Translations under genes and position numbers: made by a program
Shown: positions 25,862 to 34,222 of the stretch, in pieces
Position numbering within the stretch: position 1 is the first letter of the stretch
Layout: the number at the start of each line of letters is the position of its first letter
Notes under the pieces: generated by a model
Told to the model about the DNA's origin: nothing
The model's database searches: none
Seen by the model: the letters and a program-made list of their open reading frames with translations, nothing else
Source of the DNA: Bryobacterales bacterium
GTDB taxonomy: Bacteria; Acidobacteriota; Terriglobia; Bryobacterales; Bryobacteraceae
Length of the DNA stretch: 64,000 nucleotides
Assembly: GCA_019261985.1 (NCBI GenBank)
Contig: JAFAQY010000015.1
Location: 25,043 to 89,042, forward strand
Reading direction: 5' to 3'

Positions 25862-26072
25862 TTGGTCCAGTTGTTTGTTTTCAATAGCTTGGTGGCTTCG
25901 TTTCGCATTTTTTGTTTGCCGTGCCGAGTTGCCGCGCTCAATGGCGGAATGGCGCTGACCTCATTCCAAGATACTTTTTTAGAAATCGATTCAAAGGTCA
26001 TCGGGAATGTAACCGAATGATATTGATCGCGGAAATAAATTCACGCCGCACGAACAACACGCTACAGCGCCC

Positions 26073-26360
26073 TTATCGCCGGTGGATCGCCTGTACGGCC
26101 AACTGAGGTTCGCGCGCAATGATCTTTGACAAAGCGGCGGCCGGTCCGGTCGGACGACGCCGGTCATGTTGCCAGTATTGGAGCGTTTTTATGCTGACGC
26201 CGATCAAGTGTGCAAACTCGGATTGTGAAAGCTTTGTCCGAATCGCGCGCATGCCGGGAGCGCCGATCACGACGCGGCGCGAAGGTCTTTTCTCGCCCCT
26301 TAATATCGATCCAGCCTCGCGGACGCTGTTTACCAGCTGCTCATACATTGCTGGTTTCAT
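26073..26360 (-). CDS. HigA/NadS-like helix-turn-helix antitoxin
   Basis: This 95-residue protein starts at an ATG preceded by GAGGAG, inside the 3' end of the toxin frame. An N-terminal helix (KPAMYEQLVNSVREAGSIL) precedes a Cro/CI-type helix-turn-helix (about 37-80: IRTKLSQSEFAHLIGVSIKTLQYWQ). Antitoxins of this group neutralise HigB-type mRNA interferases and repress their own operon. The toxin frame upstream is broken, the antitoxin is complete, and a perfect palindrome lies just before the operon. A start at 26381 is possible but lacks a good ribosome site. Confidence 0.85.
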   Translation of the reverse strand: MKPAMYEQLVNSVREAGSILRGEKRPSRRVVIGAPGMRAIRTKLSQSEFAHLIGVSIKTLQYWQHDRRRPTGPAAALSKIIAREPQLAVQAIHRR

Positions 26361-26675
26361 CGCCCAACTCCTCTTTGACAAGTTTGCTGAGTTGTAAAAT
26401 TCGCTTTGGCGTCAAGTCCGCGGCCACGCTTTTCGCGTAAGCGTAAAGCAGCAAAATCACATTCCTTTGCGCAGCCGAGTAATAGATCAAGCGCGCGCCG
26501 CCGCTCTTGCCTCTTGAGCCAACGGCCCCCCGGAGCTTTCGAATCCCGCCACTCCCTTGATTACGGCGCCAAGTTGGGGATTGGCGGCCAGCCGCGATTG
26601 AAATTCGATGTACTCGTCCTCCGTGAGCAGAGCCGAATTTGGCCTGGTGAATATGGAAGTCTCGATCACCTCCAC
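26341..26675 (-). pseudogene. HigB/RelE-like toxin broken by a one-base deletion
   Basis: The N-terminal part (EVIETSIFTRPNSALLTEDEYIEFQ, from GTG at 26675) and the C-terminal part (GGIRKLRGAVGSRGKSGG ... ILQLSKLVKEELG) belong to one RelE/HigB-type toxin but lie in different frames. The switch falls at the run CCC at 26554-26556: with one extra base the two halves join as IKGSGGIRKLR, as in intact relatives. The catalytic C-terminal segment is therefore not made from the normal start. The stop overlaps the antitoxin start, the usual HigB-HigA arrangement. A sequencing error is possible but see findings. Confidence 0.82.
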
Positions 26676-26687
26676 TCATGGCCCATT

Positions 26688-26707
26688 TATCCGCCATTTG
26701 GCGGATA
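26688..26707. promoter_or_regulatory. perfect palindrome upstream of higBA-type operon
   Basis: TATCCGCC and GGCGGATA are exact inverted repeats with a 4-base spacer (ATTT), 12 bases before the toxin start. The position and symmetry fit the autoregulatory operator of the HigA-like antitoxin. Confidence 0.65.
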
Positions 26708-26796
26708 CTCTCGATCGTCTACCAATTCATTATCCCGATCCCGGATTGAGGACCGCCGATTTGCTTCATGTTCAAACTTCGGCGTAATCTATCGTC

Positions 26797-27519
26797 ATGC
26801 GGGCCGTTGTACTTTCCGGCGGAGGGTTGTTCGGCGCCTGGCAGGCAGGCGCTTGGGCGGCTCTGGCGGACAATTGGCAGCCGGATTTGATCGTAGGAGC
26901 TTCCGTCGGCTCGCTGAACGGGTATTTGATCGCCTGTGGCGCTACTCCGGAAGTCCTGAACGACCTGTGGCGGCGCGAGCACCTGGCACGGCTCGCGAAC
27001 CTCTCCAACAATCTTCAGGATCTTTGTTCCAGGAGCCTACGGCTCGATTTTGCCGTGGTCCTCACGGAGGTCACACGCCTGAAACCGCGGATTTATCGTG
27101 GCCCCGAAGTGACCTGGCGACACTTGGCCGCTTCCTGCGCCCTTCCGTTGGTCTTTTCCCCAATTAGGATCGATGGCCGCCTCTACACGGATGGGGGGCT
27201 ATTAAATCCGCTGCCTGTGTGGGCGGCAGTGGAGCTCGGCGCGACGGAAATTATCGCGCTCCACGCTTTACCCGAGATCCCTTCGCGCTGGCTTCAGCCA
27301 TTTACGCACGCGTTTCGGACTGCTTTCGGCGTGCATCCTCCGTTGCCGCCACACGTCAGCTGTAGGACGATTCTGCCTAGCCGCAAACTCGGGACTTTGC
27401 GCGACGCGCTCCAGTGGAAACGAACCAACATCGAGCGCTGGTTGCAGCAGGGCTACGAAGACGCGATCTGTACCGGCGGCGCGCCCGAAAATTCGACGAG
27501 CACGCCGAGCTCGCGCTGA
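26797..27519 (+). CDS. patatin-like phospholipase family protein
   Basis: The 240-residue protein starts MRAVVLSGGGLFGAWQAG, the patatin oxyanion motif. GASVGSLNG supplies the nucleophile elbow (Ser37) and YTDGGLLNPLP the catalytic Asp (about residue 129). It is a short, cytosolic, single-domain member with no signal peptide; acyl-ester hydrolysis of lipids is expected. Its 3' end overlaps the convergent methyltransferase gene by 67 bases. Confidence 0.88.
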   Translation: MRAVVLSGGGLFGAWQAGAWAALADNWQPDLIVGASVGSLNGYLIACGATPEVLNDLWRREHLARLANLSNNLQDLCSRSLRLDFAVVLTEVTRLKPRIYRGPEVTWRHLAASCALPLVFSPIRIDGRLYTDGGLLNPLPVWAAVELGATEIIALHALPEIPSRWLQPFTHAFRTAFGVHPPLPPHVSCRTILPSRKLGTLRDALQWKRTNIERWLQQGYEDAICTGGAPENSTSTPSSR

Positions 27520-28595
27520 TCGCCGTCTCCGGGGCGAATGGTTCCATCCAGTTCAAACTCCACCTTGACTTCGCCTGCGGGAAGCGCCGGGATGGCAGCG
27601 ACGTATTCGTGCTCGCCCGGCGTTGAAAACGTGCTCTGTTGAAGTCTGACGCCATTGACGGCGGCCCACAGAGTCAGCGCGGGGCGCTGCTCCAATACCT
27701 GCTTGGGGACATTAAACCGGAAATGCAAGGTTGCCGGCGCGAGCGGAGATGAAAGATCCAGCACAGCGGAGAAGCGCCGGTCGGTCCAGCGCCAGGAATC
27801 GTATTCCAGCTCGTGCCAGCCTCGTTCGATATGGAAGGAGGTTGGAGGCGGGGCCAAGCGGCTCTCCGCGAAAATGTAGGCGCGAACATCGCCCTTTGTG
27901 CTGACTGGGTCCGACTGAGAAGCCGGAGCGCCGAGCGTCGTGTAATGCCGGATATGCCAGCCGGAACGCCGCACCAGCCGTTTCAGCGCGGCTTCGGAGA
28001 AGATCCAGAAATTCGTCGCGTCGTGATTCAGCTCGTCTTCATCCACGAGATACGCGAGCGGAAGCGAGCCGAAGCTCACTTTTCGATCCGGAGTGAGGGA
28101 GGCGATGCGAGTGCTAAGGAAAATATGGCGGCTGCTGCGGGCGAGCGTTTCGAGCACCAGAAAGGGGTTTTTGAGGTGATACAAAACTCCGAGCATGATA
28201 GCCAACCCGTAATTCGCGGCGGGTAGATTGGGGCGCTGGTCCAGATCGACCGGGTGTATGCCGATCTTCGAGTCAAGAATACGTTTAAGCGCGCGGACCC
28301 CGACCAGAGCGTTATAGTTCGTTGGCGCGTGGTCGATGGCATCCACGCGCGCTCCCAACGACTCGAGGAAGAACCCCACATCGCCATCGCCGCAGCCAAC
28401 GTCAAGCACTGGCGCGCTGGCGATCAGGGCACGCAGATTTTCTACATCGCCATTCAGGAAACCATCGAGCGTTTCCATCGCGGCCATCGACGCCCACGGG
28501 TACCAATCGACGCCATCCAGCCGGTTTTTCGCTTTAATCGCCTGCAGCCGTTCGTGGTACTGGCGAGCAACCGCGCGCAGAGTGGGCGATTTCAT
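27453..28595 (-). CDS. class I SAM-dependent methyltransferase, DUF1698/CmoB-like
   Basis: This 380-residue protein has a methyltransferase domain with motif I PVLDVGCGDGDVGF (about 63-76), acidic motif II (VDAIDHAPTNY) and a long segment IMLGVLYHLKNPFLVLE typical of the CmoB/DUF1698 group. The N-terminal GVDWYPWASM is also characteristic. The C-terminal third (from about 260) is beta-rich and may bind a substrate. CmoB itself makes carboxymethoxy-uridine in tRNA, but many relatives act on other substrates. It is convergent with and overlaps patatin. Confidence 0.8.
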   Translation of the reverse strand: MKSPTLRAVARQYHERLQAIKAKNRLDGVDWYPWASMAAMETLDGFLNGDVENLRALIASAPVLDVGCGDGDVGFFLESLGARVDAIDHAPTNYNALVGVRALKRILDSKIGIHPVDLDQRPNLPAANYGLAIMLGVLYHLKNPFLVLETLARSSRHIFLSTRIASLTPDRKVSFGSLPLAYLVDEDELNHDATNFWIFSEAALKRLVRRSGWHIRHYTTLGAPASQSDPVSTKGDVRAYIFAESRLAPPPTSFHIERGWHELEYDSWRWTDRRFSAVLDLSSPLAPATLHFRFNVPKQVLEQRPALTLWAAVNGVRLQQSTFSTPGEHEYVAAIPALPAGEVKVEFELDGTIRPGDGDQRELGVLVEFSGAPPVQIASS

Positions 28596-28608
28596 CGGGG
28601 TCCTTCAT

Positions 28609-28654
28609 GATAGCTGAAGGCTGCGAGCCTTCGTTGCATGTTTTTGGAGCTATC
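28609..28654. other. nested inverted repeats between prepilin and methyltransferase genes
   Basis: An inner hairpin GAAGGCT-GCG-AGCCTTC (28616-28632) lies within an outer inverted repeat GATAGCT (28609-28615) and AGCTATC (28648-28654). The outer arm overlaps the prepilin stop codon. It could terminate the prepilin transcript or shield the methyltransferase ribosome site. Confidence 0.5.
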
Positions 28655-29120
28655 AGATTGCCGGACTGTTCACGTTCGCGGGTTCCTGGCTCCAGTTGTT
28701 GCGGATCACCAGGGTCTGGTCGGAATAGAAGGTGCGGCGGCCGGAGCTATTGAACGTTTCCGGGACAGCGGTAACTGCGTAGCCTGTGGGGGTTCCGGTA
28801 ACGGTAAAGATATAGCCGCTGTTTTTGCCGTCGGCCAAATTCTTTGGAATGATTTCGGCCGCGTTCGGGCCGGGCGTGCCGCTTGCGGGAGGGCCCAATT
28901 CCGTGAGGCTTACGGCGTATCGGCCGAACTGCGAATAGTATTGCGTTTCGGCCTGATGAATCGTCGTGACCTGGCGGATCGCAGCCATCTCATGAGCCGA
29001 CATGAGCTGCTTGTTCATTTGGGGGACCGCGATCGCCGCGATGACGAGGATGATCGCGATGACGATCAACAATTCCATTAATGTAAAGCCGCGGCGGGAA
29101 CGTTGACGCTGCATACCCAA
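28653..29120 (-). CDS. type IV pilin-like / type II secretion pseudopilin
   Basis: The 155-residue precursor has a prepilin leader: RRG followed by FTLMELLIVIAIILVIAAIAVP, with cleavage expected between Gly and Phe and Glu at position +5 of the mature protein. The rest is a small globular domain with a conserved-looking YYSQFGRYAVSLTELGPP segment, like GspG/PilE relatives. No other pilus or secretion gene is near, so it is a stand-alone pseudopilin. The substrate machinery is elsewhere. Confidence 0.88.
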   Translation of the reverse strand: MGMQRQRSRRGFTLMELLIVIAIILVIAAIAVPQMNKQLMSAHEMAAIRQVTTIHQAETQYYSQFGRYAVSLTELGPPASGTPGPNAAEIIPKNLADGKNSGYIFTVTGTPTGYAVTAVPETFNSSGRRTFYSDQTLVIRNNWSQEPANVNSPAI

Positions 29121-29167
29121 TATTGTAGACGCACGAGGGCGCCGAAACGTGGGAATTAAACCGTTCG

Positions 29168-29983
29168 TTAGATGACGTAGAACTCCGTCGCAGCGCGGAG
29201 CGCGGTCTCGACGGAAGACGAATTGGTTCCGCCGGCCTGGGCGCGCATCTCGATGGAGACCCAGCCGGTGTAGTTGAAATTATTGAGGGCTCGGCCGATG
29301 CGGCGGTGATCCACTGCGCCCGAGCCGACCGTGGCGAGCCGCGGCTCACTTAAATGCACGTGGCCGATCCACGGGAAGGCCGCCTCTATCGTGGGTTCCA
29401 CCGGCTCGCGGTTCATGGTCATGATCCCGGTATCCAGGTTCAACCGCAGGCCGGGGTGATCAATGTCCCGAATGACCGATAATGCTTCGTTCACGTTGGT
29501 GACGTAATCGCAGCCGTACTCGGGGGGATTAGGCTCCAGGCAAAAGCACGTGTTTGAGGCCACCGCGGCGTCGGCCATGCGCTGGAAAAACCCTCGCGCG
29601 ATCTGTTCGATTTCCGCCCGCGGTTTGGTCCCGGCAAGGCGGTTTTTGGGGGAACCAAATACCAGAGCTCCCGCGCCGAGCCGGCCCGCAAGCTGGATGA
29701 TTTTTTCGAGATATTGTTCGGTCGCGGCGCGCGCGGCATCGCCATCGAAAATGGTCAGCTCCGGATGTGCAAAAAGCAAGCTCTGGAGAGCGGCGACTTT
29801 AAAACCGTCCTTAGCCCAACTCCGCCGCACAGCGGTAACTTCGTCTGGTTCAGTGTCCGCTGGAGACCCCCAAACCTTGGTTGGCGCGATTTCGACGCCC
29901 GCGGCTCCGTATCGCCGCATAATCTCCCGGACTGCCGGTTCCTCCAGCGGCTCCCATGCGATGTTGGACACGGCTAGCTTCAC
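29168..29983 (-). CDS. sugar phosphate isomerase/epimerase family TIM-barrel protein
   Basis: The 271-residue protein resembles the AP-endonuclease-2/xylose-isomerase-like barrel family: AVSNIAWEPLEEPAVREIMRRY at the N-terminus, FCLEPNPPEYGCDYV with a metal-ligand Glu, GLRLNLDTGIM, WIGHVHLSEP and a late STSVEMRA-type Glu strand (VSIEMRA). Divalent-metal sugar isomerisation is expected; the substrate is unknown. Its ATG overlaps the epimerase stop (29980-29983), so the two are coupled and probably act in one sugar pathway. Confidence 0.83.
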   Translation of the reverse strand: MKLAVSNIAWEPLEEPAVREIMRRYGAAGVEIAPTKVWGSPADTEPDEVTAVRRSWAKDGFKVAALQSLLFAHPELTIFDGDAARAATEQYLEKIIQLAGRLGAGALVFGSPKNRLAGTKPRAEIEQIARGFFQRMADAAVASNTCFCLEPNPPEYGCDYVTNVNEALSVIRDIDHPGLRLNLDTGIMTMNREPVEPTIEAAFPWIGHVHLSEPRLATVGSGAVDHRRIGRALNNFNYTGWVSIEMRAQAGGTNSSSVETALRAATEFYVI

Positions 29984-30753
29984 GCGGTCGCCTTCGACTT
30001 GGTTCGTGCGGCGAAAAGGCGTATCTCATCGAAGGTCTGTTTGGCTGTGTAAAGGTACGGCCCCTCTGCGCCGAATCGCTCCGCGAATTTCGTTCGCATG
30101 TCGTATCGCGCCGGCGGGGTATTGGTGACGTTGTCAAAATCCTCGCCGAAGCACTCTCTCGCCATCTGCCGCACTTGGACCGGCTCAGTCGCGAAATTCA
30201 CCAATGGCATTCGGGCGCGGAGCGGTATCGCCAGGTCCCGCCACAGATGATCGAGGCAATAGAACTGAAAATAACTGTCCGCATGACTAAGGTGCAGCGC
30301 ATTGCGATGAATCAAATCGAAGATGATGTTTTTCTTCAGCCCTCGCCCGAAGAGTCCGGGCAGCCGCACGATGCTGCTGTGGGGAAATTTGTCGCGCACG
30401 AACGTCTCCAGGAAATAGCGGTGCTTTCCGTAGGGCTGGGTCTTCGCGGGTTCAATCGGCGTATCTTCATCCACGGCTACCGGCGTGTGGTAGACATCCA
30501 CGGTTGAAATGAGCAGAAACTGCTTTGTGTTTACTTCAGCAAGGCAAGCCGTCAGGCGCTGCAGATTGGCCAGGTCGCCTTCCGGATCCTGGTTGGCTTT
30601 CCACTTGGCCGCCGGCGCGCCCGCACAGACAACCAAATCGTAGGTTTTGCCCTTTATATCTTCGATATTGGTGGAACGGAACAGGTCTTTAAAAAGATCA
30701 TGCGGCAGATTACCGCCGACAAATCCGCTCGCGCCGATGAGTGCTGCTTGCAT
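29980..30753 (-). CDS. NAD-dependent epimerase/dehydratase-like (extended SDR) protein
   Basis: This 257-residue protein has a Rossmann start (ALIGASGFVGGN), the LLISTVDVYH strand with Ser/Thr of the active site and PYGKHRYFLE, where the canonical YxxxK would be Tyr-Gly-Lys-His-Arg: the catalytic Lys position holds Arg. C-terminal substrate region NFATEPVQVRQMARECFG. Nucleotide-sugar modification is the usual role. The altered catalytic pair may mean a non-classical reaction. The gene is coupled to the isomerase downstream. Confidence 0.8.
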   Translation of the reverse strand: MQAALIGASGFVGGNLPHDLFKDLFRSTNIEDIKGKTYDLVVCAGAPAAKWKANQDPEGDLANLQRLTACLAEVNTKQFLLISTVDVYHTPVAVDEDTPIEPAKTQPYGKHRYFLETFVRDKFPHSSIVRLPGLFGRGLKKNIIFDLIHRNALHLSHADSYFQFYCLDHLWRDLAIPLRARMPLVNFATEPVQVRQMARECFGEDFDNVTNTPPARYDMRTKFAERFGAEGPYLYTAKQTFDEIRLFAARTKSKATA

Positions 30754-30874
30754 GTTGGATTTTACGGCTTTTGGGCCGCAGAAGACAAATTGAATTCAGA
30801 TGTTAGCACGCGACGGCAGTGAGCGGTCAACGGCGAAGGTCCTACGAGGTCGGATGACGCTTCACGCACCGCGG

Positions 30875-30929
30875 TACCGAGGCTGAAGCCTCGGTTGCAG
30901 GCTGAAGCCCGGCTGAAGCCTGCTCCACC
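30875..30929. repeat. modular palindromic repeat, TGAA-core class, in a 357-base gap
   Basis: CCGAGGCTGAAGCCTCGG and GCAGGCTGAAGCCCGG/CGGCTGAAGCCTGC form two or three TGAA-centred palindromes. It is the only recognisable structure in the gap 30754-31110; short open frames on both strands there match nothing I know. Confidence 0.7.
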
Positions 30930-31110
30930 TATCGACTTCAGTAAAAGGGCACTACTAAGCAAGAGCAAAAGCGAATCCACGAGGGTCATAATCAGCCCCA
31001 AGCGCACGGAAATAGCCGAAGCTGTAGCCGATCACGAGCACGCCGGACTGATAAATGAAAATCTTGCCTCCGCTCGCGCTCAGCGTGATGGTGCATCGCG
31101 CCGGCGCACG

Positions 31111-33609
31111 CTATTCGGCTTTCAATGCGTCAACGGGATTCACGCGCGCGGCTCGAGTAGCCGGGATGTAGCTTGCGACGACCGCCGCCAATAGAAGGAC
31201 GGTAGGAACGGCCGCGTAGGTCGCCGGATCGATGGGGCTGATGCCGAAGAGAACTGCTTTCATCAATCGTGTCAGGGCAGCAGATGAAAGGAGTCCGATG
31301 GCAATGCCGATGATCGTGAGCACGACTCCATCGCGTACGAACATCGCCGTCAGCTCGCGTTGCCGCGCGCCTAATGCGACGCGGATACCGATCTCGCGCC
31401 GGCGCTGCGAGACCGCATACGCGATCACGCCGTAAATTCCGACGACCCCGAGGAGGAGCGCCATGGCTCCTGCCAGCGCCAGCATGACCAGTGTGAAAGA
31501 AGTTCGCGCGAGGGATTGATCATAGATCTCCTGCATGCTGCGCATGGCGCTGACCGGCAGATTGGAATTGATCGACCATATGGATTGGCGGATTTCGCTC
31601 GTAAAGGGGGCCGTTCCGGTTCGATTGCTGCGCAGCACCAGAGTCAGGCTGCGCAGAGCCGTGGACCCGCTGGACGGGTAAAGCTTATCAATTCGAGGAG
31701 GCCAGTAAACGATTGCCGGCGGGTTCTCCTGAAGGCCGTTATTACGGACGTCCTCGACGACGCCGATGATTTCGCGCCACGGTGTTCCCTCCCCGGTGCG
31801 GATTCTTCTCCCAATGGCGGCCGCGGCCGAGCCCCACACTTCGCGCGCATAGTTATCGGAGATGATCACCACAGGCCTGACTTCCTGGACGTCGGTCCAG
31901 TTGTAGTCGCGGCCGGCGATGAGCTTCGTGCCCATCGTCCCAAAGAAACCGGGTGAGACGAATTTGAACAGGCGCACCGGGTTCTGACCGGAGCTGTAGG
32001 TTTTCCCTTCCGCAAACATTTCATCCCAATCTTCGTCGCGACCCTCCATCGGAAGGTTTCCCGAGAAGGCAACCGATGAGGCTCCGGGGATTCCGGAAAG
32101 CTTGTCCAGGATCTGGCGGTGTACCTGCGCCGTGGCATCCGGGTTCGCAGCGAGCGCGGCCGGAAGCGCGATTCGCGCGGACTGAATCTGTTCGGCTTGC
32201 GTGAAGCCGGGCGCGACGGTTTTGAGGCTCGCGAAGGTTCGAAGCATCAGGCCGGCACAGATCAGAAGAACGAGCGCAAGGGCGACCTGGGCGACCACTA
32301 ACGCGTCCTGCGCGCGACGGCGGGTGCGGCTCGGTCCGCCTGTGCGGCTGCTGCCCAGAACCATTGAGATCCGCGGGCCCGCGTATTTGAACGCAGGGAT
32401 CAGACCGAAGAACAATCCAGACGCGGCGGATATCGCGAAGCTGAACACAAGAGCGGTGGAATCGAGCGAGACTTCATTCAAACGCGGCAGGTTTGCGGGA
32501 CCATACGCAACGAGCAGGATTAATGCTCCATATGCGAGAACAAGCCCGATGGCTCCGCCGATCAAACCTAAGATGAGGCTTTCGAAGAGCAGCTCGCGCA
32601 CGACGCGGCGCCAGCCGGCTCCAAGCGCGACGCGAATCGCTAGTTCGTGCCGGCGAGCCTCGCCCCGGACCAGCAGCAAGTTAGCGACGTTGGCGCAGGC
32701 AATCAGCAGAACCAATCCAATCGTGCCCATCACGACCCATAACACGTCGCCGATATTGCCGATCACGTCACGCTTCAAGGGTCGAACAGCCGGAGCGATC
32801 CGCCAGTTCTCAACGTAATAACGCGACAGCGCAGTGGATGGCCAGGAGTGTTCCCAAACCGGCAGGAGGCGCGCGATGTCGGCGTTCGCCTCTGCGACGG
32901 TCATGCCGGGCTTGAGGCGCGCCATTCCTTGGTAGCTGAAGTTGGCGAGGCTAAGCGTGGAACGGTCGAATTTCACAGGCAGAATCAAATCCGGCGTGAA
33001 GTCGAGAATTTTGAAGCCGGGAGGCATGACGCCGGCGATTTCCATGGAGCGGGAATTGACATTGAGGATGCGGCCGGCGATCGACCGGTCTGCGCCGAAA
33101 TGCCGCTGCCAGAAGCCGTAGCCAAGCATCGCGCGATCCGGCGCCTTCGGCGCTTGATCCTCTGCTGTGAGCCATCGGCCCAAGAACGGTGGGGTTTCGA
33201 GTGTTTGGAGCAAGCCGTCTGAGACATAGGCCGCGGTGGACCGCTCCGGCTCGGCGAGTCCGGTGACGGTCGCCGTGCCGGGAGTCCAGACACCGAGCGA
33301 CTGAAATACCTGAGTCTGTTCCGCGAATGTGAAGTACATCGAGGGTGACAGACGAAGATCGCCGGAGACGCTGGCAAGGCCCGGAGCCCCCGGTGCGATA
33401 TTCCACACGCCGGCCAGACGATCCGCGCCGGGATAAGGCAGCGGCTTGATCAAAATACTATGGACGACACTGAACACGGCGGTGTTCGCGCCGATACCGA
33501 TGGCGAGCGTCAGTAGAGCGGTTGCCGTGAAAACGGAATTGCGGCGAAGCCCGCGTGCGGCGTGGCGAATGTCACGCGCGACAGTGTCTAACAAGGATGT
33601 AAGGCGCAC
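31111..33609 (-). CDS. ADOP-family ABC transporter permease (FtsX/MacB-like), no ATPase partner
   Basis: The 832-residue protein has the duplicated architecture typical of acidobacterial permeases: transmembrane helix (about residues 28-55), MacB-like periplasmic domain, three-helix FtsX domain (about 290-420), second periplasmic domain, second FtsX domain (about 700-825). The sequence GIGANTAVFSVVHSIL near residue 40 and terminal ATRAARVNPVDALKAE are standard. In this family no ATP-binding gene is normally adjacent, and none is here. It may export a small molecule or act in envelope stress signalling; substrate unknown. Confidence 0.92.
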   Translation of the reverse strand: MRLTSLLDTVARDIRHAARGLRRNSVFTATALLTLAIGIGANTAVFSVVHSILIKPLPYPGADRLAGVWNIAPGAPGLASVSGDLRLSPSMYFTFAEQTQVFQSLGVWTPGTATVTGLAEPERSTAAYVSDGLLQTLETPPFLGRWLTAEDQAPKAPDRAMLGYGFWQRHFGADRSIAGRILNVNSRSMEIAGVMPPGFKILDFTPDLILPVKFDRSTLSLANFSYQGMARLKPGMTVAEANADIARLLPVWEHSWPSTALSRYYVENWRIAPAVRPLKRDVIGNIGDVLWVVMGTIGLVLLIACANVANLLLVRGEARRHELAIRVALGAGWRRVVRELLFESLILGLIGGAIGLVLAYGALILLVAYGPANLPRLNEVSLDSTALVFSFAISAASGLFFGLIPAFKYAGPRISMVLGSSRTGGPSRTRRRAQDALVVAQVALALVLLICAGLMLRTFASLKTVAPGFTQAEQIQSARIALPAALAANPDATAQVHRQILDKLSGIPGASSVAFSGNLPMEGRDEDWDEMFAEGKTYSSGQNPVRLFKFVSPGFFGTMGTKLIAGRDYNWTDVQEVRPVVIISDNYAREVWGSAAAAIGRRIRTGEGTPWREIIGVVEDVRNNGLQENPPAIVYWPPRIDKLYPSSGSTALRSLTLVLRSNRTGTAPFTSEIRQSIWSINSNLPVSAMRSMQEIYDQSLARTSFTLVMLALAGAMALLLGVVGIYGVIAYAVSQRRREIGIRVALGARQRELTAMFVRDGVVLTIIGIAIGLLSSAALTRLMKAVLFGISPIDPATYAAVPTVLLLAAVVASYIPATRAARVNPVDALKAE

Positions 33610-33819
33610 TCTTCGTATCGTATGACGGCGAGCGGATTAACGTGAGTGGCGTTTGTATCCGGGTTCCGAGTGTGTGGCCGGGAAAGTGGGAGTTAAAATG
33701 ATCTGACGTTCTCATCCCCCATGTTGCGCGGCGGTTTTTAATTTCTCGACGGTTATCGCAGCCAGGACCCTGTTCCACAGCCACATAGTACGCGAGAATA
33801 GAGCAGAGGTAGTAAACAA

Positions 33820-34101
33820 ATGGACGCGAAGCAAAAGATGGCGTTGACTGGGACGGGTTTGGTTGCCGCCGGCATTGGACTGAGCGTCGTCGGCGCAATG
33901 ATGATTTTTCCCGCGGTTTTCGAATGGGTTGGCGACGTGGTCGAGAAAGGCTCCGAGCGCTTCGGCGCGCGGCTGGAAGGTGTCACGAAACGGGCGGGCA
34001 CGGTCGCCGGTAGTCTTCAGCGGTCGTTCAGGGAAGCGGCGAAAGCCGGCGTCGCGGAGTTCAAGAGGGACTCGGGGCAAACGCGGATGGCAGGCTCTTA
34101 A
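33820..34101 (+). CDS. small single-helix membrane protein of unknown function
   Basis: The 93-residue protein has a polar start, one transmembrane segment (GTGLVAAGIGLSVVGAMMIFPAVF, about residues 11-34) and a basic amphipathic C-terminal half (GSERFGARLEGVTKRAGTVAGSL). It could tether a helix to the membrane. A GGTAG sequence lies upstream of the ATG. I do not recognise the family; a palindromic repeat follows directly after the stop. Confidence 0.6.
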   Translation: MDAKQKMALTGTGLVAAGIGLSVVGAMMIFPAVFEWVGDVVEKGSERFGARLEGVTKRAGTVAGSLQRSFREAAKAGVAEFKRDSGQTRMAGS

Positions 34102-34185
34102 CCGGCCCGGTTGTTAACGCGCCCGGTGTCGGACCAGGCCGGCCAGCGCGGTTGGCAACCGCGCGCAGGCTGGCAGCCTGCCCTA
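34102..34185. repeat. modular palindromic repeats downstream of a small membrane gene
   Basis: GCGCGGTTGGCAACCGCGC and GCAGGCTGGCAGCCTGC palindromes follow a degenerate CCGGTTGTTAACGCG unit. The element starts at the stop codon of the upstream gene and ends about 24 bases before the Shine-Dalgarno of the next. Confidence 0.75.
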
Positions 34186-34222
34186 CGCGTAGAAGGCAAC
34201 ACTCGTTTAAGGAGGACGCGCG

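Noticed and set aside
25669..26001. 110-codon minus-strand frame through tandem repeats
   Set aside because: Its sequence is dominated by the 12- and 14-base repeats and has no ribosome site or family resemblance.
30955..31110. open frame continuing about 50 codons in frame after the ADOP stop
   Set aside because: The ADOP protein ends in its usual PVDALKAE, so read-through or a gene fragment is not needed to explain it.
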